Shown one piece after another: positions 18,201 to 26,781 of a stretch of 64,000 nucleotides of DNA. The position numbers and the translations under genes are program-made. This DNA is from JBCBJX01 sp038522735 (GTDB taxonomy: Bacteria > Pseudomonadota > Alphaproteobacteria > Caulobacterales > Parvularculaceae), in the NCBI GenBank assembly GCA_038522735.1, contig JBCBJX010000005.1:8035-72034 (forward strand), written 5' to 3'. The notes under the pieces are model-generated. The model was not told the DNA's origin, did not search any database, and worked only from the letters and a program-made list of their open reading frames with translations. Each line of letters begins with the position of its first letter. Position 1 is the first letter of the stretch.

Positions 18201-20200
18201 AGCGCCACTTCCGCGAGATGGGCGTCGATATTCAGAACGAAGAGTTCACGGCGGCCGGCGTCGGCGACATGTCCGGAGACGTCTTCGGCAACGGGATGCT
18301 CCTCTCGAAGAAGACCCGGCTCATCGCGGCCTTCGACCACCGGGACATCTTCATCGATCCTGATCCGGACGCTGCAACGACATGGGAGGAAAGAAAACGC
18401 CTCTTCGATGTCGGCCGGTCCAGCTGGCAGGATTACGACAAATCGAAAATCTCGACCGGCGGAGGCATTTTCTCCCGCGGCCAGAAGTCGATCCCGCTGA
18501 CCGACGAGATCCGCGCGCTCCTCGATATCGACAAACAGGCGCTCGCGCCGAACGACCTCATTCAGGCGATCCTCAAAATGCGCGTCGACCTTATGTGGAT
18601 GGGCGGGATCGGCACATACTATAAAGCGACGTATCAGGATAACTGGCGTGTCGGCGACCGCGCCAACGACACGGTGCGAGCGAATGCAGCGGACTGCCGC
18701 GCAAAGGTGATCGGCGAAGGCGCCAATCTCGGACTCACGCAGGAAGCGCGGATCGAGTTCGCAGCGAACGGCGGGCGGATCAATACGGACGCCATCGACA
18801 ACTCCGCGGGCGTTGATTCCTCGGACCACGAAGTGAACATCAAGATCCTGCTGGCGCGGGCCATCGAGCGCGGCGAGCTCGCCACGGACGATCGCAACCA
18901 TCTTCTCCGGTCGATGACGGACGATGTGGCCGAGTACGTGCTTGTCCACAATTACGACCAGACCCGCGCCATCTCGATGATGGAGAGAACGGCGCCGGCC
19001 GATCTCGACAGCCACGGCCGCTTCATGGGCGCCCTCGAGCGCGCGGGTCGTCTCGATCGCGCTCTTGAACGGTTGCCGGGCGCCGAAGAAATCACCGAGC
19101 GAAAACTGCGCGGTGAGGGTCTGACGCGCCCAGAGCTTTCGGTGCTGACGGCCTACTCGAAAATCTGGCTGTTCGACGAACTTCTCGCCTCCGACCTTAT
19201 CGATGACGACTACTTCCTTGGTGAGATCGAAACCTATTTCCCGACGCCGCTTCGCAGGTTCCAGGACGCAATAGCCGAGCACCGCCTCCGCCGCGAAATC
19301 ATCGCAACGCGGCTTTCCAACGAGATCGTCAACACCTGCGGCCTCACGTTCGCTTACAGGGCGACGGAGGCGACGGGCGCGAGCTATTGCGAGATCGCGG
19401 CGGCCTATGAGGTCGCGCGGCGGGTCTTCATGCTTTCAGATTTCGCCGCTGAACTGGACGATCTCGACAACGAGATCGACGCCGACGTTCAGCTTGCGCT
19501 CTATCTGGAGGCCTCTGACCTCCTTCGCAAACAGGTCTATCGGATCGCGCGATTGGGCGCGCCGGTCGGCGCAGGCGAGATCTCGACAAAAGTCGCAACC
19601 TACAAGGATGGACTTATCGATCTCATCGCCAGGACGCCGGAGCTTCTAAACGGAAACGGAAAGCGTCAGTTCAAGGCGCGGGTCGAACGGTTCGTCGGCG
19701 CGGGGCTTCCGCAAGCTCTTGCGGAGCGGGCTGCGGCGACGCCGTTCGTGGTGGCGGGCTTTGATATCCTGGATATCGCTCAGTCGACGGGGCTTCCGGC
19801 CGCGACGGTCGGGGCGCTCTACCACCAGATGGAAGCGACGGTCGACCTTGATGATCTACGGGAGTTCGCGGCGCAATCGAGCCTTGCGGAGCACTTCGAT
19901 CGTCTCGCGCTCCGGCGCGTTCTGGAGGACTTCGCGGAAATGCAGCATCGCCTGACCCTGAGCGCAGTCGACGCCTGCCTCGCCTCCGACGAAACCCCGC
20001 AGGAAAATCCGGGCGAGGCGGCCGCTGGGATGATCGACGTCTGGCGGCGCAAGAACCAGGCGGCTCTGGAACGCTGGGGGCGGATGATCGCCGATCTCGA
20101 CATCGCGAGCGGCGCGACCATCGGCAAGATGGCGCTCGCAGCACGGCGCCTTGAGGAGCTGTGCGACAAGACCGAAGCGGTGAACCGCGCGAACCGCTGA
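15299..20200 (+). CDS. NAD-specific glutamate dehydrogenase, large (GDH-180-type)
   Basis: A 1633-residue enzyme of the large NAD-dependent glutamate dehydrogenase class found in Alpha- and Gammaproteobacteria; it oxidises glutamate to 2-oxoglutarate and ammonia and feeds amino-acid carbon into the TCA cycle. The N-terminal 700 residues are the regulatory ACT-like region (GVKLYAADGRLLGEERFVGLFT). The catalytic part begins near residue 800 with RGGLRWSDRKEDYRTE, then QQVKNAVIVPVGSKGGF with the substrate-binding lysine, DKGTATFSDTANAIA, and GNGMLLS. Length equals the family's usual 1500-1650. It is intact and monocistronic, and converges on the threonine aldolase gene 5 bases away. Confidence 0.96.
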   Translation: MAARLELDRNFNFDAAIDRARTIEPDIFDQNGEAHPAFEDFLSQAARYRLDEEGEIADPEGLVRRVCEGWTFLKARQKGADNIRVRHVDAGDWRNARLVLEIATEDRPFLVDSISAALAERGKDISYFLNAVLDIARADDGRVAGADGDLMREATLRIEMDPTAEPGEAEEIEREIRLVLADVRAAVDDWEDMRARLASAIAQLERARLEGVSREKRRDSVEFLKWMWDNKFAFLGVRRFDYKAGPEGVSFIHATKFDRGLLRDAERRILGGTFRPDGSLAPEVEAFLNSEETVLIAKANARSLVHRRTAMDYIGVKLYAADGRLLGEERFVGLFTAQTYNRPASDIPLVRNKVSAVLENAGFAPGGHNENALVNILETYPRDELLQIDERTLTTIALGVLQLNKRPHTRLFVRRDRFNRFVSALAFVPRDRFNSTVRQRICKLLAKSFDGSLSSFTVFFGEGALARIHIIVDRLGEAISSPNVAALEREVEEIVRTWSDDFIAKAREVYEGAPPKGLVSRFEQAFPAGYRDRNAPDQALLDIAKIETLGGDRDRALRAFRLRDDAPERIRLKLYQTGSPLPLSDFLPTLENMGLRLIIEAGFPVTPTGAGETIWIHEFVADARSGRAIDFDAARTPFEETCEAVLANRADDDDFNALVLASGVHWREAAILRACAKFQIQSGFQFSLDYMAATLIKHADMTALLIKMFEARFDPSAVVADREARVAELRTALNEGAEQISSIDEDRILRRFANLIAAIKRTNFYQKDETGAAKAHISFKIASRELDELPEPRPFREIFVSSPQVEGVHLRFGAVARGGLRWSDRKEDYRTEVLDLVKAQQVKNAVIVPVGSKGGFYPRQLPVGGDRDAVFQAGREAYKTFIRGLLDVTDNIVEGAVAHPDRTVLHDEDDPYLVVAADKGTATFSDTANAIAVERGFWLGDAFASGGSAGYDHKQMGITARGAWEAVKRHFREMGVDIQNEEFTAAGVGDMSGDVFGNGMLLSKKTRLIAAFDHRDIFIDPDPDAATTWEERKRLFDVGRSSWQDYDKSKISTGGGIFSRGQKSIPLTDEIRALLDIDKQALAPNDLIQAILKMRVDLMWMGGIGTYYKATYQDNWRVGDRANDTVRANAADCRAKVIGEGANLGLTQEARIEFAANGGRINTDAIDNSAGVDSSDHEVNIKILLARAIERGELATDDRNHLLRSMTDDVAEYVLVHNYDQTRAISMMERTAPADLDSHGRFMGALERAGRLDRALERLPGAEEITERKLRGEGLTRPELSVLTAYSKIWLFDELLASDLIDDDYFLGEIETYFPTPLRRFQDAIAEHRLRREIIATRLSNEIVNTCGLTFAYRATEATGASYCEIAAAYEVARRVFMLSDFAAELDDLDNEIDADVQLALYLEASDLLRKQVYRIARLGAPVGAGEISTKVATYKDGLIDLIARTPELLNGNGKRQFKARVERFVGAGLPQALAERAAATPFVVAGFDILDIAQSTGLPAATVGALYHQMEATVDLDDLREFAAQSSLAEHFDRLALRRVLEDFAEMQHRLTLSAVDACLASDETPQENPGEAAAGMIDVWRRKNQAALERWGRMIADLDIASGATIGKMALAARRLEELCDKTEAVNRANR

Positions 20201-20205
20201 GACTG

Positions 20206-21249
20206 TCAGCCGATGACGGAGGAGAGGACGTCCGCGAAGGCGTCTATCTCCTCGTTCGCCGTCGCCCAGCTTGTCACGAACCGGTGGAGGCGTCCGGCAT
20301 AGGCGTCGCCGGGACAGACCCACGGATAGAACTGCGCGCCGCGCGACTGAAGCGCCGCGGCCGCCGACGGGTCGAGCAGCGCGAACACTTCATTAATCTT
20401 GGTGCGGATGGGTACGGCGACCCCGGCGCGATCGAGGACGCCCGCGAGCCGGGCCGCCGCGGCGTTCGCGTGACGGGCGAGATCGAGCCAGAGATCGCCC
20501 TGCAGCCAGGCGTCAAGCTGGGCGGAGAGAAACCGGCTCTTCGACCAGAGGTGCCCCGCTCGTTTGCGCCGGTAGGCGAAGTCGCCCGCCTGGTCGGGAT
20601 CGAAAAAGATCACCACCTCCGCCGCCATGCAGCCGTTCTTCGTCGCCCCGAGGCAGAGGACGTCGACGCCCGCCTTCCATGTCGCCTCGGCTGGCGAGCG
20701 CCCGAGCGCGGCGAGGGCGTTGGAGAACCGCGCCCCGTCCATGTGAACGGCCATGCCCGCCGCCTTCGCGATGTCGGCGAGAGCGCCTGTCTCGTCGAGC
20801 GAGTACAGCGTTCCGTACTCGCTCGCCTGCGTCAGGGAGAGAACCGAGGCGGGCGCGGAATGGGGCGGGCGCGCTGGAAATGCGGCGAGAGACGCGGCGA
20901 GGGTTTTGGCGGAGAGTTTTCCGTCCGCACCGGGCAGAGGGACAAGCTTCGCCCCGCCGGTGAAAAATTCGGGCGCGGAGCACTCGTCCAGTTGAATGTG
21001 GCTCGCTTCATGACAGTAGATGCGGCCATAGGGCGGGACGAGCGCGGCGAGGGCGAGACCGTTCGCCGCCGAGCCCGTCGCGACCTCGAAGACGGTGATC
21101 TCCCGCTCGAAGATTTCCGCAAGGCGGGCGTCGACCGCTGCGGTCCAGTCGTCTGCGCCGTAACCCGCCGCCGCGCCGTCATTGGCGGCGGCGAGCGCTT
21201 CCAGGACGCGCGGGTGCGCGCCGACGGCGTTGTCGGAGGAAAAATTCAT
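20206..21249 (-). CDS. ltaE: Low-specificity L-threonine aldolase (beta-eliminating lyase family)
   Basis: A 347-residue PLP-dependent fold-type I enzyme. MNFSSDNAVGAHPRVLEAL is a typical aldolase N terminus; EASHIQ holds the ring-stacking histidine region; HMDGARFSNAL carries the PLP-binding aspartate and CLGATKNGC the Schiff-base lysine. It splits threonine or allo-threonine to glycine and acetaldehyde. A GTG start at 21261 is possible, but the ATG at 21249 fits family length better. It follows the IHF-beta-like gene by 15 bases, an unusual pairing. Confidence 0.88.
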   Translation of the reverse strand: MNFSSDNAVGAHPRVLEALAAANDGAAAGYGADDWTAAVDARLAEIFEREITVFEVATGSAANGLALAALVPPYGRIYCHEASHIQLDECSAPEFFTGGAKLVPLPGADGKLSAKTLAASLAAFPARPPHSAPASVLSLTQASEYGTLYSLDETGALADIAKAAGMAVHMDGARFSNALAALGRSPAEATWKAGVDVLCLGATKNGCMAAEVVIFFDPDQAGDFAYRRKRAGHLWSKSRFLSAQLDAWLQGDLWLDLARHANAAAARLAGVLDRAGVAVPIRTKINEVFALLDPSAAAALQSRGAQFYPWVCPGDAYAGRLHRFVTSWATANEEIDAFADVLSSVIG

Positions 21250-21264
21250 CGTCCGCCGCACGTG

Positions 21265-21606
21265 TCAGCCGTCCCGCCGGCCGGCCTCGCCGAAGGCCGT
21301 CGTCAGGACGTTCGGGGCGTATCGGCCCTGAGCGTTCAGCCGGTCGCGCATCTCCTTACCCGCCTTGAAGAAGGGCGCCCACTTCTCCTCGATCTCAACG
21401 GACTCGCCCGTGCGCGGGTTGCGGCCCGTACGCGCCGGGCGGTGCTTCACCGAAAACGCGCCGAAGCCGCGCAGCTCCACGCGGTCGCCTCGGGCGAGGG
21501 CGTCGGTGATTTCGTCGAAGATCGCCCCGACGATCCGCTCGACATCGCGCTGATAAAGCTGCGGGTGGTCCGCCGCGAGGCGGGCGATCAGCTCGGATTT
21601 GATCAT
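21265..21606 (-). CDS. ihfB: Integration host factor beta-like DNA-bending protein
   Basis: A 113-residue HU/IHF-family protein. MIKSELIARLAADHP..L...DVERIVGAIFDEITDALARGDRVELRGFGAF matches IHF beta, and the DNA-intercalating beta-arm is VKHRPARTGRNPRTGE with the conserved proline. About 20 residues beyond the usual end (RYAPNVLTTAFGEAGRRDG) are unusual. It bends DNA in the nucleoid and can assist sigma54 promoters. The ATG at 21606 was chosen over upstream in-frame starts because it gives the family N terminus, with GGGAGA 11 bases before it. Divergent from ubiE. Confidence 0.88.
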   Translation of the reverse strand: MIKSELIARLAADHPQLYQRDVERIVGAIFDEITDALARGDRVELRGFGAFSVKHRPARTGRNPRTGESVEIEEKWAPFFKAGKEMRDRLNAQGRYAPNVLTTAFGEAGRRDG

Positions 21607-21783
21607 CGACGCAAGTTCTCCCCTCAAGCACGCCCCGGGGGCGCAACCCTCACGCGCCTTCGTCGCCGGAAGCGCACGCGCTAAACTCGAAATGCGTCCA
21701 GTTTCAGACCCTTGACGCTGGCCGACCAGGCCCGCGGCGTCAAGGCGCTTCGACTTCCGGATTGTCGCCGCTAAGGGATTTCC

Positions 21784-22551
21784 ATGACTGAGAACCACGA
21801 CAGGACAGCAAGCTTCGGCTTCCGCGAGGTGCCCGCCGGCGAAAAATCCGGAATGGTGCGCGGCGTCTTCGACAGCGTCGCGACGCGCTACGATCTGATG
21901 AACGACGCCATGTCCTTCGGCGTCCACCGCATCTGGAAGGAAGCCTTCGTCGATCGCTTGGCGCCGCGCCCGGGCATGCGCCTACTCGACGTTGCGGGCG
22001 GCACGGGCGACGTCGCGCTGAAAGCCCTCGCCCGGGCCGACCGGCGCGCGGGACCTCCGGCGACAGCGGTCATCTGCGACATCAATTATGAGATGCTGCA
22101 AGCCGGGCTCTCCCGTCGCGAGGCGGAGCGGTTCGAGGATCGACTTTCCCGGGTCACCGGCGATGCGGAAACCCTGCCGCTTCCGGACAACGCCTGCGAC
22201 GCCTACACGATCGCCTTCGGCATCAGGAACGTGACGGACATGGACGCGGCGCTCAGCGAAGCGCATCGCGTCCTGAGACCCGGCGGCCGCTTCTTCTGCC
22301 TTGAATTCTCCCATCCGATTACGGAGGGCCTTCAAGCGGTCTACGACGCTTATTCCTTCAACCTCATCCCGCGCATGGGCGCAGCGATCGCGGGCGACCG
22401 GGAAAGCTATCAGTATCTCGTCGAGAGCATCCGACGGTTTCCGAACCAGCCCGCCTTTGCGCGTCGCATCGAAGATGCGGGCTTCCGGCGCGTCGCCTTC
22501 GAGAACTTCTCAGGCGGCGTCGCGGCCGTGCATTCGGGCTGGAAGATCTGA
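21784..22551 (+). CDS. ubiE: Ubiquinone/menaquinone C-methyltransferase
   Basis: A 255-residue class I SAM methyltransferase that C-methylates 2-polyprenyl-6-methoxy-1,4-benzoquinol in ubiquinone synthesis (and demethylmenaquinone where present). Family motifs are all visible: FDSVATRYDLMNDAMSFGVHRIWK near residue 30, LLDVAGGTGDVALKAL for SAM binding, DNACDAYTIAFGIRNVTD, and C-terminal GGVAAVHSGWKI. Full length. It lies 5 bases before ubiB, so the two form an operon, as commonly seen in alphaproteobacteria. Confidence 0.97.
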   Translation: MTENHDRTASFGFREVPAGEKSGMVRGVFDSVATRYDLMNDAMSFGVHRIWKEAFVDRLAPRPGMRLLDVAGGTGDVALKALARADRRAGPPATAVICDINYEMLQAGLSRREAERFEDRLSRVTGDAETLPLPDNACDAYTIAFGIRNVTDMDAALSEAHRVLRPGGRFFCLEFSHPITEGLQAVYDAYSFNLIPRMGAAIAGDRESYQYLVESIRRFPNQPAFARRIEDAGFRRVAFENFSGGVAAVHSGWKI

Positions 22552-22556
22552 CGGGC

Positions 22557-24137
22557 ATGTTCGCTGCGATCGCCGATTACCTGCGGCTCGCCCGCGCGGG
22601 GTTCGCCCTCGCGCGCTACGACGCGCTCTTCCCGAAAGAATATGCAGACGCCTTCCCCGCGCCGCTCCGCCTCCTGGGAACCGTCAGCCGCATCGGCGCG
22701 AAACGCCGCGAGAACGGCGTTCCCCTCTCCGTCGGCGCCCGCCTCGCCCGGGGGCTCGAGGCCCAGGGCCCCGCCTACATCAAGCTCGGCCAGTTCCTTG
22801 CGACGCGCCCGGACATCATCGGCTTCGACATCGCGCGGTCCTTGAGCCGCCTGCAGGACGCCCTGCCTGCGTTCCCGCAGGAGGAGGCGGTTCGCGAGAT
22901 TGAAAAGAGCCTCGGCCGTCCGGTTGCAGAGCTGTTCGGTGAGTTCGGCCCGCCGGTCGCCGCCGCCTCCATCGCGCAGGTCCATAAAGCGACGACGGCG
23001 GACGGCCGTACAGTCGCTGTGAAGATCCTCCGCCCGCGCATTGAGCGGACGGTCGCCCGCGAGTTCCGCGCCTTCGCGCGCGGGGCCCGCCTCGTCGAAC
23101 GCCTCGCACCCGCTGCGCGTCGGCTCGAGCCGCAGGCCTTCGTCGGGGCCCTTCGTGAATCCGCCGAATTCGAGCTTGATCTTCGCATGGAGGCGGCCGG
23201 CGCCTCGGAGCTGAAAGAGGGCCTGAGCGCCGACCCGAACCTTCGCGTTCCGGAAGTCATCTGGCCGCTCTCAAGCCGCCGCGTCCTCACCCTCCAATGG
23301 ATCGACGGCGCGCCGCTGACGAATCCCGACGCCGTCGCCGCGAGCGGCGCCGACCGCCAGCGCCTCGCCCGCGCCGTCATCGAGGCTTTCCTGAAGCAGG
23401 CCCTTGGCGAAAGCGGTTTCTTCCACGCCGACATGCACCAGGGCAATCTGCTAGCGGACGAAGCGGGCCGGCTCGTCCTTCTCGATTTCGGCATTACCGG
23501 ACGCCTCGACGACGACGCGAAGCGTTATCTCGCCGAAATCCTCTACGCCTTCCTCAACCGGGATTACGCTCGCGGCGCGGCGGTCCACTTCGAGGCGGGA
23601 TACGTTCCGAAGACGTTCGCCCCCGCCCGTTTCGCCCAGGCCCTGCGCGCTGTCGGGGAGCCGGTCTTCGGGGCGAAAGCGGAGCAGGTGGACATGTCCC
23701 GGCTCCTGCAGCAGCTCTTCGACGTCACCGCCCTCTTCGACATGCACCTGCGGCCGGAACTCGTGCTCCTGCAGCGGACGATGGTGACCGTCGAGGGCGT
23801 CGCCCGCGAACTCGACCCGAAAGTCGACATGTGGGAGACGGCGCGACCGATCGTCGAAGGGTTCATGACCGACCGCCTCGGCCCTCGCGCTCGGCTCCGG
23901 GCAGCCCGCGAGGCGGCGCTGACCGGCGTCCGCCTCCTCGACCGCGCCCCGGGCCTCGCCGTCGCGGCGGAGCGCATCGCCGCCGGCGCGGCCGCGGACC
24001 CGGACGGCTTCGCGGACCGGTTCGTGAAGCCCGCGGCGCCGGCTCGCCCCGTCGAGCGAGGATCAAGCCGTGCGCTCTGGGCGGTCGCTGCCGGGTTGGT
24101 CCTGCTGGCGGCGGCGGTCGCGCTTGCCGGCCTTTGA
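22557..24137 (+). CDS. ubiB: Ubiquinone biosynthesis regulatory kinase-like protein UbiB
   Basis: A 526-residue member of the UbiB/ABC1/ADCK atypical kinase family. AYIKLGQFLATRPDI carries the KxGQ motif, ASIAQVHKA the Ala-rich loop and VAVKILRP the lysine; HADMHQGNLL and LLDFGITGRL form the catalytic and metal sites. A hydrophobic C-terminal segment (LWAVAAGLVLLAAAVALAGL) anchors it in the membrane, as usual. UbiB acts as an ATPase that supports ubiquinone assembly rather than as a hydroxylase. It follows ubiE directly. Confidence 0.96.
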   Translation: MFAAIADYLRLARAGFALARYDALFPKEYADAFPAPLRLLGTVSRIGAKRRENGVPLSVGARLARGLEAQGPAYIKLGQFLATRPDIIGFDIARSLSRLQDALPAFPQEEAVREIEKSLGRPVAELFGEFGPPVAAASIAQVHKATTADGRTVAVKILRPRIERTVAREFRAFARGARLVERLAPAARRLEPQAFVGALRESAEFELDLRMEAAGASELKEGLSADPNLRVPEVIWPLSSRRVLTLQWIDGAPLTNPDAVAASGADRQRLARAVIEAFLKQALGESGFFHADMHQGNLLADEAGRLVLLDFGITGRLDDDAKRYLAEILYAFLNRDYARGAAVHFEAGYVPKTFAPARFAQALRAVGEPVFGAKAEQVDMSRLLQQLFDVTALFDMHLRPELVLLQRTMVTVEGVARELDPKVDMWETARPIVEGFMTDRLGPRARLRAAREAALTGVRLLDRAPGLAVAAERIAAGAAADPDGFADRFVKPAAPARPVERGSSRALWAVAAGLVLLAAAVALAGL

Positions 24138-24150
24138 AGGCGCACACGTA

Positions 24151-24287
24151 TGTCATCCCGCGGCTCGTCCGCGGGACCCAGCTCCGGAACTGTTAGTCCG
24201 CACTACTCCCGGGCGACACGCACGCTCTGTTATCGAGCGCCTCGACGACTTTTGTGATGGGTCCCGCGGACGAGCCGCGGGATGACA
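24151..24287. repeat. 30-bp perfect inverted repeat with nested palindromes
   Basis: The 30 bases at 24151-24180 are the exact reverse complement of 24258-24287, with 77 bases between them. Each arm also contains a hairpin of its own, CCCGCGG-CTCGT-CCGCGGG. It occupies the ubiB-coaBC gap. The shape resembles dispersed palindromic repeats of alphaproteobacterial genomes or a tiny non-autonomous element; transcribed, the long stem could end the ubiB message. Confidence 0.9.
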
Positions 24288-24362
24288 CACGATGCACAGG
24301 GCTCACCCGCGGGTGAGCGCGTGCGAGTTTCCCCGGCCAGCGGCATGGCGTAAGACGCCGAT

Positions 24363-25565
24363 ATGAAACGGGTTCTTCTCATCATCGGCGGCGGAGTCGC
24401 CGCCTATAAGGCGCTCGAAGCCGCGCGCGAGATGATGCGGCGCGGGATCGCCGTCTCCGGCCTCCTGACGAAAGGCGGAGCGCAATTCATTACGCCGCTC
24501 TCGGTGACGGCCCTCACCGGAGAAAAATGCTATACGGATCTTTTCGACATGGGCGACGAGGCTGAGATGGGCCATATCGAGCTCTCCCGCTCCGCCGACC
24601 TCTTGCTCGTCGCTCCGGCGACGGCGGACCTGATGGCGAAGGCCGCGAACGGGCATGCGGACGATCTCGCCTCCACCGCCCTCCTCGCCACCGACAAGCC
24701 GGTGATGATGGCGCCCGCCATGAACGTCCGCATGTGGGAGCACGCGGCGACGCAGCGCAATATCGCGACGCTGAAAGAAGACAGCGTACGGATCATCGGC
24801 CCTGACGAAGGCCCGATGGCCTGCGGCGAGTTCGGCCCCGGGCGGATGGCCGAGCCCGCGGCGATCGCCGATGCGGTCGACGCGTTCTTCACGACGGGCG
24901 GCGCGCAGCCGCTGAAGGGCCGCAGGGTGCTCGTCAACGCCGGGCCCACGCACGAGCCGATCGATCCCGTGCGCTACATCGCCAACCGCTCCTCCGGCAA
25001 ACAGGGCTTCGCCATCGCCGACGCCCTCGCCAAAGCGGGCGCCGACGTGACGCTGGTGACGGGTCCTGTCTCGATCCCCACCCCGGCGACGGTCGATGTC
25101 GTCCGGGTGCAGACGGCACGCGAGATGCTGACCGCGTGCGAGGCGGCGCTGCCTGTCGACTGCGCGGTCTGCACCGCGGCGGTTGCGGACTTCCGGCCCG
25201 ATCTCGACGCGCATTCGAAGATCAAGAAGGAGCGCGGCGGCCTCACCTCCGTGCCGCTCGCGGAGAACCCGGACATCCTCGCGACCCTCTCAGCGCCCGG
25301 GCCGAACAGACCGCGGATCGTCGTCGGCTTCGCCGCCGAAACGAACGACGTCGTCTTTTACGCCCAGAACAAGCTCGCGAAGAAAGGCTGCGACCTCATC
25401 GTCGCCAACGACGTCTCGGGCGACGTCATGGGCGGCGACCGCAACCACGTCCACCTCGTCACCGAGGACGATGTGGATGACTGGCCGGACATGCCGAAAA
25501 CCGAAGTCGGCGCGCGGCTGGCGGTTCGGATCGGAGAGATGCTTGACCGGAAGGATGCGGAATGA
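24363..25565 (+). CDS. coaBC: Bifunctional phosphopantothenoylcysteine decarboxylase / phosphopantothenate-cysteine ligase
   Basis: A 400-residue fusion enzyme of CoA synthesis. The N-terminal CoaC flavoprotein half (about 1-185) shows GGGVAAYKALE, the PAMNVRMWEH motif and the catalytic cysteine in MACGEFGPGRMAEP. The C-terminal CoaB half begins near 190 with VLVNAGPTHEPIDPVRYIANRSSGKQG and contains AAVADFRP and the nucleotide-binding lysine region SKIKK. It joins cysteine to phosphopantothenate with CTP, then decarboxylates the product. Its TGA overlaps the dut ATG by 4 bases. Confidence 0.97.
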   Translation: MKRVLLIIGGGVAAYKALEAAREMMRRGIAVSGLLTKGGAQFITPLSVTALTGEKCYTDLFDMGDEAEMGHIELSRSADLLLVAPATADLMAKAANGHADDLASTALLATDKPVMMAPAMNVRMWEHAATQRNIATLKEDSVRIIGPDEGPMACGEFGPGRMAEPAAIADAVDAFFTTGGAQPLKGRRVLVNAGPTHEPIDPVRYIANRSSGKQGFAIADALAKAGADVTLVTGPVSIPTPATVDVVRVQTAREMLTACEAALPVDCAVCTAAVADFRPDLDAHSKIKKERGGLTSVPLAENPDILATLSAPGPNRPRIVVGFAAETNDVVFYAQNKLAKKGCDLIVANDVSGDVMGGDRNHVHLVTEDDVDDWPDMPKTEVGARLAVRIGEMLDRKDAE

Positions 25566-26005
25566 CCGTCGTCCGGCTGAAACGCCTCCCGAACGGCGAC
25601 GGCGTTGATCCGCCGTCCTATGAATCCACGCTCGCCGCCGGCGCGGACCTGCGCGCTGCGGTGGTCGAACCGATCACCCTCCAGCCGGGCGAGCGCTTCG
25701 CCGTGCCGACGGGCTTCGCGATGGCGCTCGCGCCCGGCTGGGAGGCGCAGGTGCGCCCGCGCTCCGGTCTCGCGGCGAAGAAAGGCGTCACCTGCCTCAA
25801 TACTCCGGGAACGATTGATGCGGATTATCGCGGCGAGGTGCACGCGCTCCTCATCAACCACGGCGAGGCCCCGTTCACGGTGAACCGCGGGGACCGGATC
25901 GCCCAGCTGGTGATCGCGCCGGCGCCGCAGGCGCGCTTCGAGCTGGTTGACGATCTCGACGACACCGAGCGCGGGGCGGGCGGCTTCGGGTCCACCGGGG
26001 TCTGA
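25562..26005 (+). CDS. dut: dUTP diphosphatase
   Basis: A 147-residue trimeric dUTPase that hydrolyses dUTP to dUMP, keeping uracil out of DNA and supplying dTMP synthesis. The five family motifs are visible in order: AGADLRAA, RPRSGLAAKKG, NTPGTIDADYRGEV with the catalytic aspartate, GDRIAQLVIAP, and the C-terminal RGAGGFGSTG arm that closes over the substrate. Start overlaps coaBC (ATGA); its stop overlaps the moeB start by one base (TGATG), implying translational coupling. The coaBC-dut order is widespread in bacteria. Confidence 0.98.
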   Translation: MTVVRLKRLPNGDGVDPPSYESTLAAGADLRAAVVEPITLQPGERFAVPTGFAMALAPGWEAQVRPRSGLAAKKGVTCLNTPGTIDADYRGEVHALLINHGEAPFTVNRGDRIAQLVIAPAPQARFELVDDLDDTERGAGGFGSTGV

Positions 26006-26781
26006 TGGCTCTCACCTCCGATGAAATCCGTCGGTATGCGCGCCATCTTCTGCTTCCCGATGTCGGCGCCCAGGGCCAGCAGCGGCTGAAGGCGGCGACC
26101 GTCGTTCTCATCGGCGTCGGCGGCATCGGCGCGCCGGCCCTCGCCCATCTCGCCGCCTCAGGCGTCGGCCGCCTCCGCCTTGTCGATCCCGACCGCGTCG
26201 ACGCCTCGAACCTGCACCGGCAGTTCATCTACCAAACAGAGGACGAAGGCGCGCTCAAGGTGGCCGCTGCGCTCCGCTTCGCGCACGCCCTTAACCCGCA
26301 CGTCCTCGTCGAAACCGATGCGCGCGCCCTCGATGCGGAGAACGCGGGCGCGCTACTTGCGGGAGCGGACGTCGTCGTCGACGGGCTCGACCGGTTCCCG
26401 CCGCGCTATGCACTGAACGCGGCGGCGATGGCGGCGCGGGTTCCCCTCGTCTCCGGGGCTGTCGGCCGCTATGGCGGCTATCTCTCCGTCTACAAACCGT
26501 GGGAAGGCGCCGAGGCGCCCTGTTTCGGCTGCCTGACGCCGGAGGAGCCGCCGGACGCAGACCTCTGCGAGCGGGACGGCGTCCTCGGCCCCGTCCCCGG
26601 CGTCGTCGGCGCGATGGCGGCCGTCGAGGCGATCAAGGAGATCGCGGGGCTCGGAAAAAGCCTCGCCGGGCGGCTTTTTCACTACGACCCTCTGGCGAGC
26701 GGGGTTCGAACCGTGCAGTTAAGCCGCGATCCGGCGTGCCCTCACTGCGCCGGGCTCGACCGGGGAGACGCCGCGCCATGA
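26005..26781 (+). CDS. moeB: Molybdopterin-synthase adenylyltransferase / ThiF-MoeB family
   Basis: A 258-residue E1-like enzyme. GVGGIGAPALAHLAASGVG is the nucleotide loop, DPDRVDASNLHRQ the Mg/adenylate region, and two zinc Cys pairs (CFGC, CPHC) are near residues 170 and 247. VLGPVPGVVGAMAAVEAIKEI is typical of MoeB/HesA. These enzymes adenylate the C-terminal glycine of MoaD- or ThiS-like sulfur carriers. No carrier gene is nearby, so the exact partner is open. It overlaps dut by one base and the yceI-like gene by four. Confidence 0.88.
   Translation: MALTSDEIRRYARHLLLPDVGAQGQQRLKAATVVLIGVGGIGAPALAHLAASGVGRLRLVDPDRVDASNLHRQFIYQTEDEGALKVAAALRFAHALNPHVLVETDARALDAENAGALLAGADVVVDGLDRFPPRYALNAAAMAARVPLVSGAVGRYGGYLSVYKPWEGAEAPCFGCLTPEEPPDADLCERDGVLGPVPGVVGAMAAVEAIKEIAGLGKSLAGRLFHYDPLASGVRTVQLSRDPACPHCAGLDRGDAAP

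Noticed and set aside
17045..19282. 745-residue minus-strand open frame
   Set aside because: Entirely antisense to the intact NAD-glutamate dehydrogenase gene; no recognisable family.
24138..24362. CRISPR array
   Set aside because: There are only two units, in inverted orientation; CRISPR repeats are direct and evenly spaced.
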